Source of the DNA: an uncultured Christensenellaceae bacterium
Lineage (GTDB): Bacteria > Bacillota > Clostridia > Christensenellales > MGBC116941
Direction: 5' to 3'
NCBI GenBank assembly: GCA_910585035.1
Contig: CAJUEF010000024.1
Span: 9,459-26,094, forward strand
Length of the DNA: 16,636 nucleotides
This document shows positions 7,491 to 14,161 of the stretch, piece after piece. A program made the position numbers and the translations under genes. The first letter of the stretch is position 1, and each line of letters opens with the position of its first letter. The notes below the pieces were generated by a model that ran no database searches, was not told where the DNA came from, and saw nothing but the letters and a program-made list of their open reading frames with translations.

Positions 7491-7594
7491 TTAACAACAC
7501 CTCACATTTCTAATTACATTATAGTATTGCATATTTTCATATATCTATAACACAAAGTACATTATATTTTAATATTATTACATTTATTTTTTAA

Positions 7595-7623
7595 TTTACT
7601 TTTGCATTAAAATATGATATATT
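7595..7623 (+). promoter_or_regulatory. Promoter of the gene at 7677
   Basis: TTTACT (7595-7600), a 17-nt spacer ending in TGA, and TATATT (7618-7623). The TG before the -10 box makes it an extended -10 type. The predicted start is about 47 nt before the ATG. Confidence 0.55.
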
Positions 7624-7676
7624 AAAACAAATAATTAATTTGACGAATAATGTCGATTTATGGGAGGAGAATTCAT

Positions 7677-8078
7677 ATGTCAAAAAAAGGTTGGATAATA
7701 TTGGGAGTAGGCGTCCTTGTTGTCGGTGGGATAATAGGCGCTGCAACAGGCGGCGGTGACAATTCAAAAACCACAAACCAGACATCAGCTGCCACATACG
7801 CACAAGTAACTACAACATCCACAACCACTGCAGAGCCTGCTAAATCAAGCAAGATTTCACTTGAGGAGTTCAACAGTATTAAAAACGGTATGACATATAA
7901 AGAAGTAGTGGAAATCATTGGTGGCGAAGGTGAGGTTTTATCTGAATCCGGTGAAGAAGGCAGCAAATACCATACAATAATGTATAAGTGGGATGGAGAA
8001 GGCGGTTTTGGAGCTAACGCAAATGCTATGTTTCAGGGTGGAAAGCTTATAAGTAAATCACAGCTTGGTTTAAAGTAA
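7677..8078 (+). CDS. Membrane-anchored protein with a small BLIP/SmpA-like domain (DUF3862-like)
   Basis: This 133-residue protein has a single N-terminal membrane segment (WIILGVGVLVVGGIIGAA, about 6-23). A Ser/Thr/Ala-rich linker (about 24-56) follows, and then a compact C-terminal domain: SLEEFNSIKNGMTYKEVVEIIGGEGE (about 58-83), a YKWDGEGG stretch and a FQGGKLISKSQLGL end. The pattern F..I..GMTY.EV..IIGG.GE...W...G......F..GKL..K.Q.GL is that of small beta-lactamase-inhibitor-like/DUF3862 domains found on Gram-positive cell surfaces. The molecular function is unknown. There is no lipobox Cys, so it is held by an uncleaved helix. The start at 7677 is chosen because GGGAGGAG lies 8 nt upstream. 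An in-frame ATG at 7650 has no such site. It ends at a terminator shared with the convergent ABC operon. Confidence 0.8.
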   Translation: MSKKGWIILGVGVLVVGGIIGAATGGGDNSKTTNQTSAATYAQVTTTSTTTAEPAKSSKISLEEFNSIKNGMTYKEVVEIIGGEGEVLSESGEEGSKYHTIMYKWDGEGGFGANANAMFQGGKLISKSQLGLK

Positions 8079-8082
8079 ATAA

Positions 8083-8117
8083 AAAAAAACACTTTCTAAA
8101 CTAGAAAGTGTTTTTTT
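8083..8117. terminator. Bidirectional intrinsic terminator
   Basis: A 16-bp stem (8083-8098 paired with 8102-8117) has a 3-nt loop, an A-run on the left and a T-run on the right. It lies between the convergent genes ending at 8078 (plus) and 8130 (minus) and works on both strands. Confidence 0.92.
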
Positions 8118-8129
8118 ATACTTATTTAA

Positions 8130-8870
8130 TTATAAAACTTTGGAGAGAAAATCCTTAAGCCGAGGGTTTTTAGGATTTTCAAAGCACTCCTTTGGCTCTG
8201 CTTCTTCAGCAATAACGCCGTCAGACACAAATAAAACTTTGTTTGCCACCTCTCTGGCAAAGCCCATTTCATGTGTTACTACAACCATGGTCATTCCTTC
8301 TTTAGCAAGCTGCTTCATAACCTCAAGAACCTCTCCAACCATTTCCGGGTCAAGAGCCGATGTTGGTTCATCAAAAAGCATAACGTCAGGCTGCATCGCC
8401 AAAGCACGCACAATGGCAACACGTTGTTTCTGTCCCCCTGAAAGCTGGTTTGGATAAGAGTTGGCCCTGTCAGACAGCCCTACCCTTCCAAGTAATTTTA
8501 ATGCATCTGCTTTTGCCTGTTCTTTATCTTTATTGAGAAGCTTTATAGGTCCTATTGTCATATTCTGCATAATTGTCAAATGAGGAAATAAATTAAATTG
8601 CTGAAAAACCATTCCCATTTTCTGCCTGTGCTTGTTTATATCAATACCATCTTTTGTAATATCAGTACCCTCAAAATAAATATGACCGCTTGTTGGCTTT
8701 TCCAAAAGATTAAGAGCTCTTAAAAACGTGGATTTTCCTGAACCGGACGCTCCTATGATAGCTACAACTTCACCTTTATGCACCTCGGTAGAAATTCCTT
8801 TTAACACTTCAAAATCTCCAAAACTCTTTTTAAGATTTTCCACCTTTATTAAAATGTTATCAGTGTTCAC
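8130..8870 (-). CDS. Polar amino acid ABC transporter ATP-binding protein (GlnQ-type)
   Basis: This is the cytoplasmic ATPase of the importer encoded with the next two genes. In the 246-residue form it carries Walker A GASGSGKST (40-48), the Q-loop VFQQFNLFPHLT (88-99), the signature LSGGQKQR (143-150), Walker B VMLFDEPTSALDP (163-175) and the switch THEMGFA. FPHLT and the D-loop context place it in the polar amino acid (PAAT) family with GlnQ, HisP and ArtP. The start is the GTG at 8870, because AAAGGAGG lies 9-10 nt before it. A longer in-frame TTG at 8903 lies upstream of that site. The GTG overlaps the end of the permease gene by 11 nt (GTGAACACTGA), so the two are translationally coupled. 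Last gene of the operon, ending at the shared terminator. Confidence 0.93.
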   Translation of the reverse strand: MNTDNILIKVENLKKSFGDFEVLKGISTEVHKGEVVAIIGASGSGKSTFLRALNLLEKPTSGHIYFEGTDITKDGIDINKHRQKMGMVFQQFNLFPHLTIMQNMTIGPIKLLNKDKEQAKADALKLLGRVGLSDRANSYPNQLSGGQKQRVAIVRALAMQPDVMLFDEPTSALDPEMVGEVLEVMKQLAKEGMTMVVVTHEMGFAREVANKVLFVSDGVIAEEAEPKECFENPKNPRLKDFLSKVL

Positions 8871-9585
8871 TTGAGCGAAGCCTCCTTTCAAGTCTGCCGA
8901 CAAGCCATGTTAAAATTATAACTATAACCAGATACACAAGGGCAACTGCAATTAAAGGCATGAATGCGGAAAACGTTCTTCCGCGAATAATATCTCCCGC
9001 CCTTGTAAGATCGGTTATTGCTACATAACCGGCAACAGAGGTTTCCTTTAATAACACAATAAATTCATTTGCAAGCGCCGGTAAAACATTTTTAAATGCC
9101 TGAGGAAATATAATGTACCACATCGTCTGAATAAAATTAAATCCAAGGGAACGTCCGGCCTCAAACTGACCTTTATCTACGGACATAATGCCGCTTCTAA
9201 AAATTTCCGCAACATAAGCTCCCGAATTTATTCCAAAGGCTAAAATTGCAATTAACTGCCCATTGGTTGAAGATGCAAAAATAATATAATACATTATCAT
9301 AAGCTGAACTACCACAGGAGTTCCGCGGATTACCGTTAAATAAAGCTTTGCAACCGCATTTAAAAAAGAAAGTATCAGCTTTTTTAAGCCTTTCATTTCT
9401 TCAATATTTTTATCATAGGTCGAACGAATAACAGCAATTACAATACCAATGCATATCCCAATAATAACAGCAAAAAGGGTTATAATCATTGTGACTTTTA
9501 ACCCATCTGCTAGCTGTAACCACCGATTTCCTTCAATAAAATTAAGTGTAAATTCTCTTTTAAAATTTTCTAACCAGGCATCCAA
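8860..9585 (-). CDS. Polar amino acid ABC transporter permease (HisM/GlnP-type)
   Basis: This is a 241-residue inner-membrane subunit. After an amphipathic N-terminus and the conserved LADGLKVTMIIT entry (26-36) come about five membrane helices. The motif VIRGTPVVVQLMIMYY (85-100) and the EAA loop EAGRSLGFNFIQTMWYIIFPQA (142-163), followed by LPALANEFIVLLKETSV, are classic for PAAT permeases and mark the site that contacts the ATPase. A single permease gene suggests a homodimeric channel. Translation starts at TTG (9585), since GGAGG sits 8 nt upstream and no in-frame ATG fits. The DNA between this gene and the binding-protein gene (9586-9646) holds a GC-rich hairpin that may lower permease expression relative to the binding protein. 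Confidence 0.93.
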   Translation of the reverse strand: MDAWLENFKREFTLNFIEGNRWLQLADGLKVTMIITLFAVIIGICIGIVIAVIRSTYDKNIEEMKGLKKLILSFLNAVAKLYLTVIRGTPVVVQLMIMYYIIFASSTNGQLIAILAFGINSGAYVAEIFRSGIMSVDKGQFEAGRSLGFNFIQTMWYIIFPQAFKNVLPALANEFIVLLKETSVAGYVAITDLTRAGDIIRGRTFSAFMPLIAVALVYLVIVIILTWLVGRLERRLRSSEH

Positions 9586-9610
9586 TGCTTATTCCTCCAT
9601 AAAATTAATC

Positions 9611-9630
9611 AGGGGCAGAATACTGCCCCT
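9611..9630 (-). promoter_or_regulatory. Intra-operon hairpin between binding-protein and permease genes
   Basis: AGGGGCAG and CTGCCCCT form a perfect 8-bp GC-rich stem with a 4-nt loop, between the stop at 9647 and the start at 9585. In the direction of transcription it is followed by GATTAATTTT, a poor T-tract. It could be a leaky terminator or a 3' stabiliser of the binding-protein mRNA. Confidence 0.6.
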
Positions 9631-9646
9631 TTTAACCCGCTATATT

Positions 9647-10408
9647 TTACTCAGCAGGAATATATTTATCAACGATGCCCTTAACGGTTCCGTCAGCAAT
9701 TAATTCATTTAATGCTTTATTTACCTGTTCCAAAAGCTCAGGATTGTTTTTGGAAAGACAAATAGCATAGCTTTCAACCGCATATTCTGTTTCCAAAATT
9801 TTAAGACCTTGATTTGCTTTTACAAAGCTTTTCGCAGGCTCGTTATCAATGATTACACAGTCAATCTTATCTGTAACAAGGGCTGCAACAGCATCTGCAC
9901 CGCTCTTAAATTCCTGAACAGTACATGTTGTTTTACCCTCTTTAATATCATCGGAGAAATAAATATCTCCTGTGGTAGAAAGCTGAACTCCCGCTTTATA
10001 AGAAGCGCCTTCCTTATACAAATCATCAACGCTCTTTATTTCACTGTTTTCCTTTACTATAACAACCTGAATAGCCGTTGCGTAAGGATCAGTAAAGTTT
10101 ACGCTCTGTTTACGTTCCTCGTCTACTGTAAGACCCGCCATACCAATGTCATATTTTCCGCTGGAAACAGATGTTACAACAGCATTAAACTCCATATTTT
10201 CTACTTTAAGTTTCATGCCAAGCTTTTCTGCAATTTTACCTGCAACTTCAATATCAATGCCTGCATACTGTCCGTTGTCATCCACATATTCATAAGGTGG
10301 AAAGTCTGCGCTTGTTGCCAGGGTCAATGTCTTAGTTTCTTTTTTGCCGCAGGCAGACAGTGCAAAAAGCATAAGTGCTGCAAGAGCAAAAGCCAAAATT
10401 TTTTTCAT
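9647..10408 (-). CDS. Amino acid ABC transporter substrate-binding lipoprotein
   Basis: This is a 253-residue extracellular receptor of SBP family 3. Residues 1-20 form a lipoprotein signal peptide with lipobox LSAC (Cys20), so the mature protein is anchored to the outer face of the membrane. The mature part has the family hallmarks ATSADFPPYEYVDDNGQYAG (31-50), DIEVAGKIAEKLG, YDIGMAGLTVDEERKQSVNFTDPY (with the Arg expected to hold the ligand alpha-carboxylate) and a C-terminal DCVIIDNEPA block with the Asp expected near the amino group. These fit a polar amino acid ligand. The exact amino acid is not determinable. The ATG at 10408 has AGGAG about 10 nt upstream. It is first in the operon, directly behind a strong promoter. 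No riboswitch or T-box fits in the short leader of about 43 nt. Confidence 0.93.
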   Translation of the reverse strand: MKKILAFALAALMLFALSACGKKETKTLTLATSADFPPYEYVDDNGQYAGIDIEVAGKIAEKLGMKLKVENMEFNAVVTSVSSGKYDIGMAGLTVDEERKQSVNFTDPYATAIQVVIVKENSEIKSVDDLYKEGASYKAGVQLSTTGDIYFSDDIKEGKTTCTVQEFKSGADAVAALVTDKIDCVIIDNEPAKSFVKANQGLKILETEYAVESYAICLSKNNPELLEQVNKALNELIADGTVKGIVDKYIPAE

Positions 10409-10457
10409 TTCCGTTTCTCCTAATTCACAAAATTTTATGTGTATTCCATTTGCACTT

Positions 10458-10486
10458 AATATACAACTTCTTTAAACTTTCGTCAA
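10458..10486 (-). promoter_or_regulatory. Promoter of the amino acid ABC operon
   Basis: On the minus strand TTGACG (10481-10486), a 17-nt spacer and TATATT (10458-10463), each five of six to consensus. It lies about 50 nt upstream of the binding-protein ATG. Confidence 0.75.
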
Positions 10487-10681
10487 GCATATTTCTGCAT
10501 ATTCTTTCATTTTTACTTATTTAACTTTGTGATTTCGGATTTAACAAACGTCTTTTTATTAGCTTTGGTATTTTAAATATTCAATAATATGTAAACCTAC
10601 CCCTAAAGCTTTTTCATCTTTCTTAAAAAAATAAATGTTAAAACAAATCAACTTAATTACAAATAAAGAATTTAAAAATAT

Positions 10682-10738
10682 TATATAAAGTTTTCTTTTT
10701 GTTACTTTTTCTTTTTTCTAAAAGAAAAGTAAGAGAAA
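10682..10738 (+). repeat. T-rich hairpin repeat, copy B
   Basis: The blocks run in the order ATATAAAGTTTTC, TTTTTGTTACTTTTTC, TTTTTTCTAAAAGAAAAGTAA. The order matches the copies at 3725-3784 and 15128-15188 read on their minus strands. The central inverted repeat (TTACTTTTCTTTT-like arms) is imperfect here. It lies just beyond the terminator of the gene at 10787-12553. Confidence 0.55.
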
Positions 10739-10752
10739 TGATGCGAAATAAA

Positions 10753-10778
10753 AAAAAGAACGCCTAAGCGTTCTTTTT
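10753..10778 (-). terminator. Intrinsic terminator of the secreted repeat-protein gene
   Basis: An 11-bp stem, AAAAAGAACGC paired with GCGTTCTTTTT around a 4-nt loop, is followed by a longer T-run on the minus strand, 9 nt after the stop codon at 10787. Confidence 0.9.
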
Positions 10779-10786
10779 ATTTTCTA

Positions 10787-12553
10787 TTAAAGCTTTACAC
10801 TTCCAACAGCCGCCGCTGCCGCAACTGCTGCCTTGTGCCCCGGATCTATCTGGTTGGAACCATGAGTTTTACTGTTTAAGAAATGTATACATATATGTCC
10901 GCTCATGCCATTGTCTATAGTACTTGAACCATGTGGCATTCCGTTCATCGAACCTGCATAAGCCTTTTCGTTATTTAATACAATTACCGGTCTTCTATCC
11001 CATGACCAGCTTCCACCGTATATGTCTTTAAGTATCGCGGTATCTTTCACCGTAAGAGGCTCAACATCAGCATGATTTGTTCCGTAAAGCCTTTTAATAT
11101 TAAATCTCTTTCCTGTTTTTACATCTATTACAGTATAAACTCCTAAGCGAGGAAGCGCACTATTTACGACACCAAACCAATCTTTATTTAACACAGGCAC
11201 CTTTCCGCCGGCAGACAGCACTCGTATGTTTTTAGTAACCGTATAGCCGCTTTCATCTGTAACATCTACATAAATGTCATAATATCCAGGAAGTTCAATT
11301 TTAAATTGAGCATTTGCGGCTGTGCTTTGTCCCTTTATTACTCCCCATTTATTCCAGTCAAGATAAGAGTATACAAACTTATATTTAAGCCCTGATTTAT
11401 TTCCAGTAACTGATGGAGTAATGGTTATCTTGTCCCCGGGGTCTACATTTGCAGATGAAAGAGCAATTCCCGTAAAAGACCAGTCAGGCACTACATCTAT
11501 TACAACACTTTTAGTTACTACATTGCCATTGGCATCTTTTACATCAACATATATCTCATATTCTCCTGCAATTTCAGGTTTAAAATTAATAGATGTTTTT
11601 TCACCCTCTTGGATAACTCCCCACTTACTCCAGTTATTATATGAGTATACAAATTTATAACTTAATTTTGACGTATCTCCGGATACTCCCGCAGCAACAT
11701 TTCCGATTTTGTTTACTTCCATTCTTCTTGGAGAACTTATTCCGCTGTAAGTCCAAGGCAGCTTAGATTCAATTCTCACACTTTTGGTTTCAACAACACC
11801 GTATTTATCAATTACATCTACATATATATCATACTTTCCGGCTTTCTTAGGCGTAAACACAGCTGTCGCTTTAGAGCTTTCCTCTTGTAAAACGCCCCAT
11901 TCGCTCCAATCGTTATAGGAGAATACAAATTTATATTTAAGAGAACCAATTTCACTTTGTGCCTGCAAATTTATATTGCCGGAAGATCCTACATTACATT
12001 CGCTCGGTGCAGTTAACCCCTTAATGCTCCACCCCTTGCTTACAGTCACCTTAAAAACTTTGGTAATCGTCTTGCCTGCTTCATCAGTTACATCAACATA
12101 AATTTCATATGAGCCGTGTTTTTTCGGCGTCCATTTTACAGTCTTTGAATTTAAAGGACTGAGTACTCCCCAATCACTCCAATTGTTATAGGAATAAACA
12201 TATTTATATTTAAGTCCCTCTTTTTCATATGTAGTCTTAGCTTCAATAGTATTTTCGTTATTTGCAAGCAAATAGCTTTTTGTTTTGTTCAAAAGCAATC
12301 CTGTTATGTCCCATTTTACTGTTTCATTTTTATTTTGAGACGCCTTAGCCTTGTCCCCATTATCAGCAGCTAAAGGAGCAGCCTGCATTTTCAGCTTGCT
12401 TTCTTCTGTGCTGTCATAAGCGGGATTTTTTGTTTTGCTAATAGTCGCCTCAGCAGCATCTCCGCTTGTGGCCTGATCCTTTACTTCCGCCATAGAAACT
12501 AACGGAAAAACCAGCAACAAGCTTAGAGATAAACATAATATAAGTTTTTTCAT
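10787..12553 (-). CDS. Secreted protein with four triple-tyrosine-like repeats and a His/Cys-rich C-terminal domain
   Basis: The 588-residue protein begins with a signal peptide (MKKLILCLSLSLLLVFPLVSMA), probably cleaved near residue 22, and a low-complexity linker (about 25-78). Four repeats of about 90 residues follow (about 80-172, 174-262, 265-354, 357-446). Each contains KYKFVYSY..W..WGV and later G.Y.IYVDV.D..G...TK, the pattern of triple-tyrosine (Y_Y_Y-like) beta-sandwich domains. The last part (about 455-588) differs: VIDVKTGKRFNIKRLYG, HADVEPLT, IYGGSWSWDRRPVIV, GMPHGS (H541), SGHICIHF (H553, C555, H557), SKTHGS (H565) and DPGHK (H573). PHGS plus SGHICIHF is reminiscent of the HG...S.GCIR motif of YkuD L,D-transpeptidases, but the match is distant. 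A cell-surface or cell-wall role is likely and the activity is unknown. The start at 12553 is chosen because GGGGG lies upstream and a signal peptide follows. A longer frame to 12601 lacks both. Confidence 0.82.
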   Translation of the reverse strand: MKKLILCLSLSLLLVFPLVSMAEVKDQATSGDAAEATISKTKNPAYDSTEESKLKMQAAPLAADNGDKAKASQNKNETVKWDITGLLLNKTKSYLLANNENTIEAKTTYEKEGLKYKYVYSYNNWSDWGVLSPLNSKTVKWTPKKHGSYEIYVDVTDEAGKTITKVFKVTVSKGWSIKGLTAPSECNVGSSGNINLQAQSEIGSLKYKFVFSYNDWSEWGVLQEESSKATAVFTPKKAGKYDIYVDVIDKYGVVETKSVRIESKLPWTYSGISSPRRMEVNKIGNVAAGVSGDTSKLSYKFVYSYNNWSKWGVIQEGEKTSINFKPEIAGEYEIYVDVKDANGNVVTKSVVIDVVPDWSFTGIALSSANVDPGDKITITPSVTGNKSGLKYKFVYSYLDWNKWGVIKGQSTAANAQFKIELPGYYDIYVDVTDESGYTVTKNIRVLSAGGKVPVLNKDWFGVVNSALPRLGVYTVIDVKTGKRFNIKRLYGTNHADVEPLTVKDTAILKDIYGGSWSWDRRPVIVLNNEKAYAGSMNGMPHGSSTIDNGMSGHICIHFLNSKTHGSNQIDPGHKAAVAAAAAVGSVKL

Positions 12554-12636
12554 TATAACCCCCAAATATCCAAGCATAAAATACATATAATTATAAAACA
12601 TCTATATGTAAATTTGCCAAAAATAAATTTATGTTG

Positions 12637-12665
12637 ATTATACAGTATTTTTTTCGTTTTTGCAA
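12637..12665 (-). promoter_or_regulatory. Promoter of the secreted repeat-protein gene
   Basis: On the minus strand TTGCAA (12660-12665), a 17-nt spacer ending in CTG, and a perfect TATAAT (12637-12642). This leaves a leader of about 77 nt before the ATG at 12553. Confidence 0.7.
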
Positions 12666-12763
12666 GTATAAACTAAGAAATAATTACATAAATATTACTT
12701 TCTTGTCATATTTGCTCCTTTATACATGCAATCTTTAAAACTTATATATAGCTTACAACACTA

Positions 12764-13342
12764 TTATTTAACTATCATATCCACGCCTTTTTTTATCAGC
12801 TCCTCATTCAACTGCCCTGAACCCCTAGTTATTATATTGCCGTCTGCATCTATAAAATAAGTATCCGGAATTCCTGTTATCCTGTATTTATAAACGGCGT
12901 CTTCATTAATATCATAAAGCACTTTAAAAGTGTAACCGTTATCTTTTATATATTTTCTTGCCTTTGTTTCAGTCTCCTGTGAGCCGTCAGTAGCATTTAC
13001 CATTACAATATTTACACTATCTCCCATCTCCTCATGTATTTTTTGGAAATCAGGCATTGCTTTTCTGCAGTTAGGACACCATGTTGTCCAAAAGCTTATA
13101 ATTGTGGGTTTATCAAAAAAACTACTTAAAGAAACCATTTGACCTGCGTCATCTCTGGCGCTGAAATCAGGCGCTTTAACACTGGCGCTTTTGTCATCAT
13201 CCTTGTTTGCCGCTGCCGTGGTACTTTTATTAATTCTATCAGTATTGCCGTTATCTTTAAGCATGCTATAAGCAAACACACTTCCTGCCATAATGAGAAC
13301 AAAAACCCCAATGCCAATAACAACTTTAATTCTTTTATCCAT
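12764..13342 (-). CDS. Membrane-anchored thioredoxin-like protein (TlpA/ResA family)
   Basis: This 192-residue protein has an N-terminal membrane anchor (VVIGIGVFVLIMAGSVFAYSML, about 7-28), a Ser/Thr/Asp-rich linker, and a thioredoxin fold outside the membrane: VKAPDFSARDDAGQMVSLSSF (55-75), the redox site FWTTWCPNCRKAMP (84-97, C89 and C92) and the cis-proline loop GIPDTYFIDADG (157-168). The CPNC active site and APDF start are typical of TlpA/ResA proteins, which keep extracytoplasmic cysteines reduced, for example in cytochrome c maturation. CcdA encoded just upstream would supply the electrons. The start at 13342 is chosen from AGGAGG about 10 nt before it. The same frame stays open to 13426, but that extension would overlap the ccdA membrane segment and has no ribosome binding site. 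There is no lipobox. Confidence 0.9.
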   Translation of the reverse strand: MDKRIKVVIGIGVFVLIMAGSVFAYSMLKDNGNTDRINKSTTAAANKDDDKSASVKAPDFSARDDAGQMVSLSSFFDKPTIISFWTTWCPNCRKAMPDFQKIHEEMGDSVNIVMVNATDGSQETETKARKYIKDNGYTFKVLYDINEDAVYKYRITGIPDTYFIDADGNIITRGSGQLNEELIKKGVDMIVK

Positions 13343-14013
13343 AATATGTAACCTCCTAAAATGATTAATCTGCCCATAATTCCCGTTGCCGTAAGTATTC
13401 CTATTATAATTAGAAACCATCCGCAAAATTTATTTATCTTTTCATAGTTTCGCTTTACAATATCAAATGCATTTTCCAGCCTGTCAACCAGCACAGCGCT
13501 AATAACAAAAGGAACGCCAAGACCAAGAGAATAACAAAATAGCATAAACATTCCTTTATAGACCGATCCTTCTGATGAAGCCATAAGCAGCGCAGAGCCT
13601 AAAAATGCCCCTACGCACGGCGTCCACCCCACTGAAAATATAGCCCCAAACATAAACGATGAAAAAAATCCCGGCTTTAACTTTTTACTGTCACCCTTTA
13701 TTCCTTTAAATATGTTTATGTTTATAATGCCAAGAAGCATGAGACCAAAAGCAATTATTCCAAAACCGCAAACTATATTTACTATTAAGCTGTATTGTTT
13801 TACAAACATGCCTATACTTCCTGCAAAAGCTCCCATTGCTACAAATATAACCGTAAATCCTATTACAAAACCAATGGCGTTTTTAACTGTTTCAAATTTT
13901 TTTCTGCCATTTGCTCCTCCTGCAAAATAAGATATGTAAACAGGAAGCATTGGCAGCAGACACGGAGAAATAAATGTTATAATCCCCTCTAAAAATGAAA
14001 TAAAATAATCCAT
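13126..14013 (-). CDS. ccdA: CcdA-type thiol-disulfide membrane electron carrier, with an overlapping C-terminal extension
   Basis: The first about 216 residues are a standard CcdA: six membrane helices, with FISPCLLPMLPVYISYFAGG (14-33, C18) and FSVGWTPCVGAFLGSALLMAS (126-146, C133). These two cysteines accept electrons from cytoplasmic thioredoxin and pass them across the membrane, here most likely to the TlpA-like protein encoded next. Family members usually end soon after the last helix (TGIMGRL at 210-216), but this frame continues to residue 295. Its last 71 codons lie inside the tlpA gene in another frame, a 217-nt overlap. The tail's composition looks like an out-of-frame reading of tlpA rather than a domain. 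Either the natural stop was lost or there is an indel near 13360-13430. The ATG at 14013 has AGAGGTG 5-6 nt upstream. No good promoter was seen; the nearby TATAAT has a poor -35. Confidence 0.88.
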   Translation of the reverse strand: MDYFISFLEGIITFISPCLLPMLPVYISYFAGGANGRKKFETVKNAIGFVIGFTVIFVAMGAFAGSIGMFVKQYSLIVNIVCGFGIIAFGLMLLGIININIFKGIKGDSKKLKPGFFSSFMFGAIFSVGWTPCVGAFLGSALLMASSEGSVYKGMFMLFCYSLGLGVPFVISAVLVDRLENAFDIVKRNYEKINKFCGWFLIIIGILTATGIMGRLIILGGYILWIKELKLLLALGFLFSLWQEVCLLIACLKITAILIELIKVPRQRQTRMMTKAPVLKRLISAPEMTQVKWFL

Positions 14014-14088
14014 TCACTCACCTCTTTAACATTATATTATTTAATAATATATTTTTACAGTAACCAAATCACATTACCATTGACCCAG

Positions 14089-14117
14089 TTTACAGTTTTC
14101 TTTATTTGTGGTATATT
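14089..14117 (+). promoter_or_regulatory. birA promoter
   Basis: TTTACA (14089-14094), a 17-nt spacer and TATATT (14112-14117), each five of six to consensus. Transcription would begin near 14124. The short leader contains a 6-bp hairpin, CGGCAT-CTTT-ATGCCG (14129-14144), just before the ribosome binding site. No paired BirA operator half-sites were recognised. Confidence 0.6.
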
Positions 14118-14161
14118 TTTTCCATCAACGGCATCTTTATGCCGATTTGCGGAGGTATTTT

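Larger units (their letters stand above)
10409..10786. other. 378-bp gene-free stretch upstream of the ABC operon
   Basis: It holds the ABC operon promoter (10458-10486), a T-rich hairpin repeat (about 10682-10738) and the terminator of the secreted repeat protein (10753-10778). Between about 10490 and 10680 I see only AT-rich sequence, with no frame, hairpin or promoter worth naming. Confidence 0.6.

Noticed and set aside
9809..10423. A 204-codon plus-strand frame opposite the binding-protein gene
   Set aside because: It is a complementary-strand shadow of a well-supported lipoprotein gene, with improbable Cys/Phe/Asn-rich composition.
12692..12716. A tiny frame (ATG plus three codons) on the minus strand behind AAGGAG, downstream of the tlpA stop
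   Set aside because: Four codons behind a Shine-Dalgarno-like match are expected by chance, and there is no nearby start that it could regulate convincingly.
14034..14050. AT-only palindrome (ATATTATT-T-AATAATAT) between ccdA and birA as an operator
   Set aside because: Palindromes of A and T alone are frequent in DNA of this composition, and there is no resemblance to known BirA half-sites.
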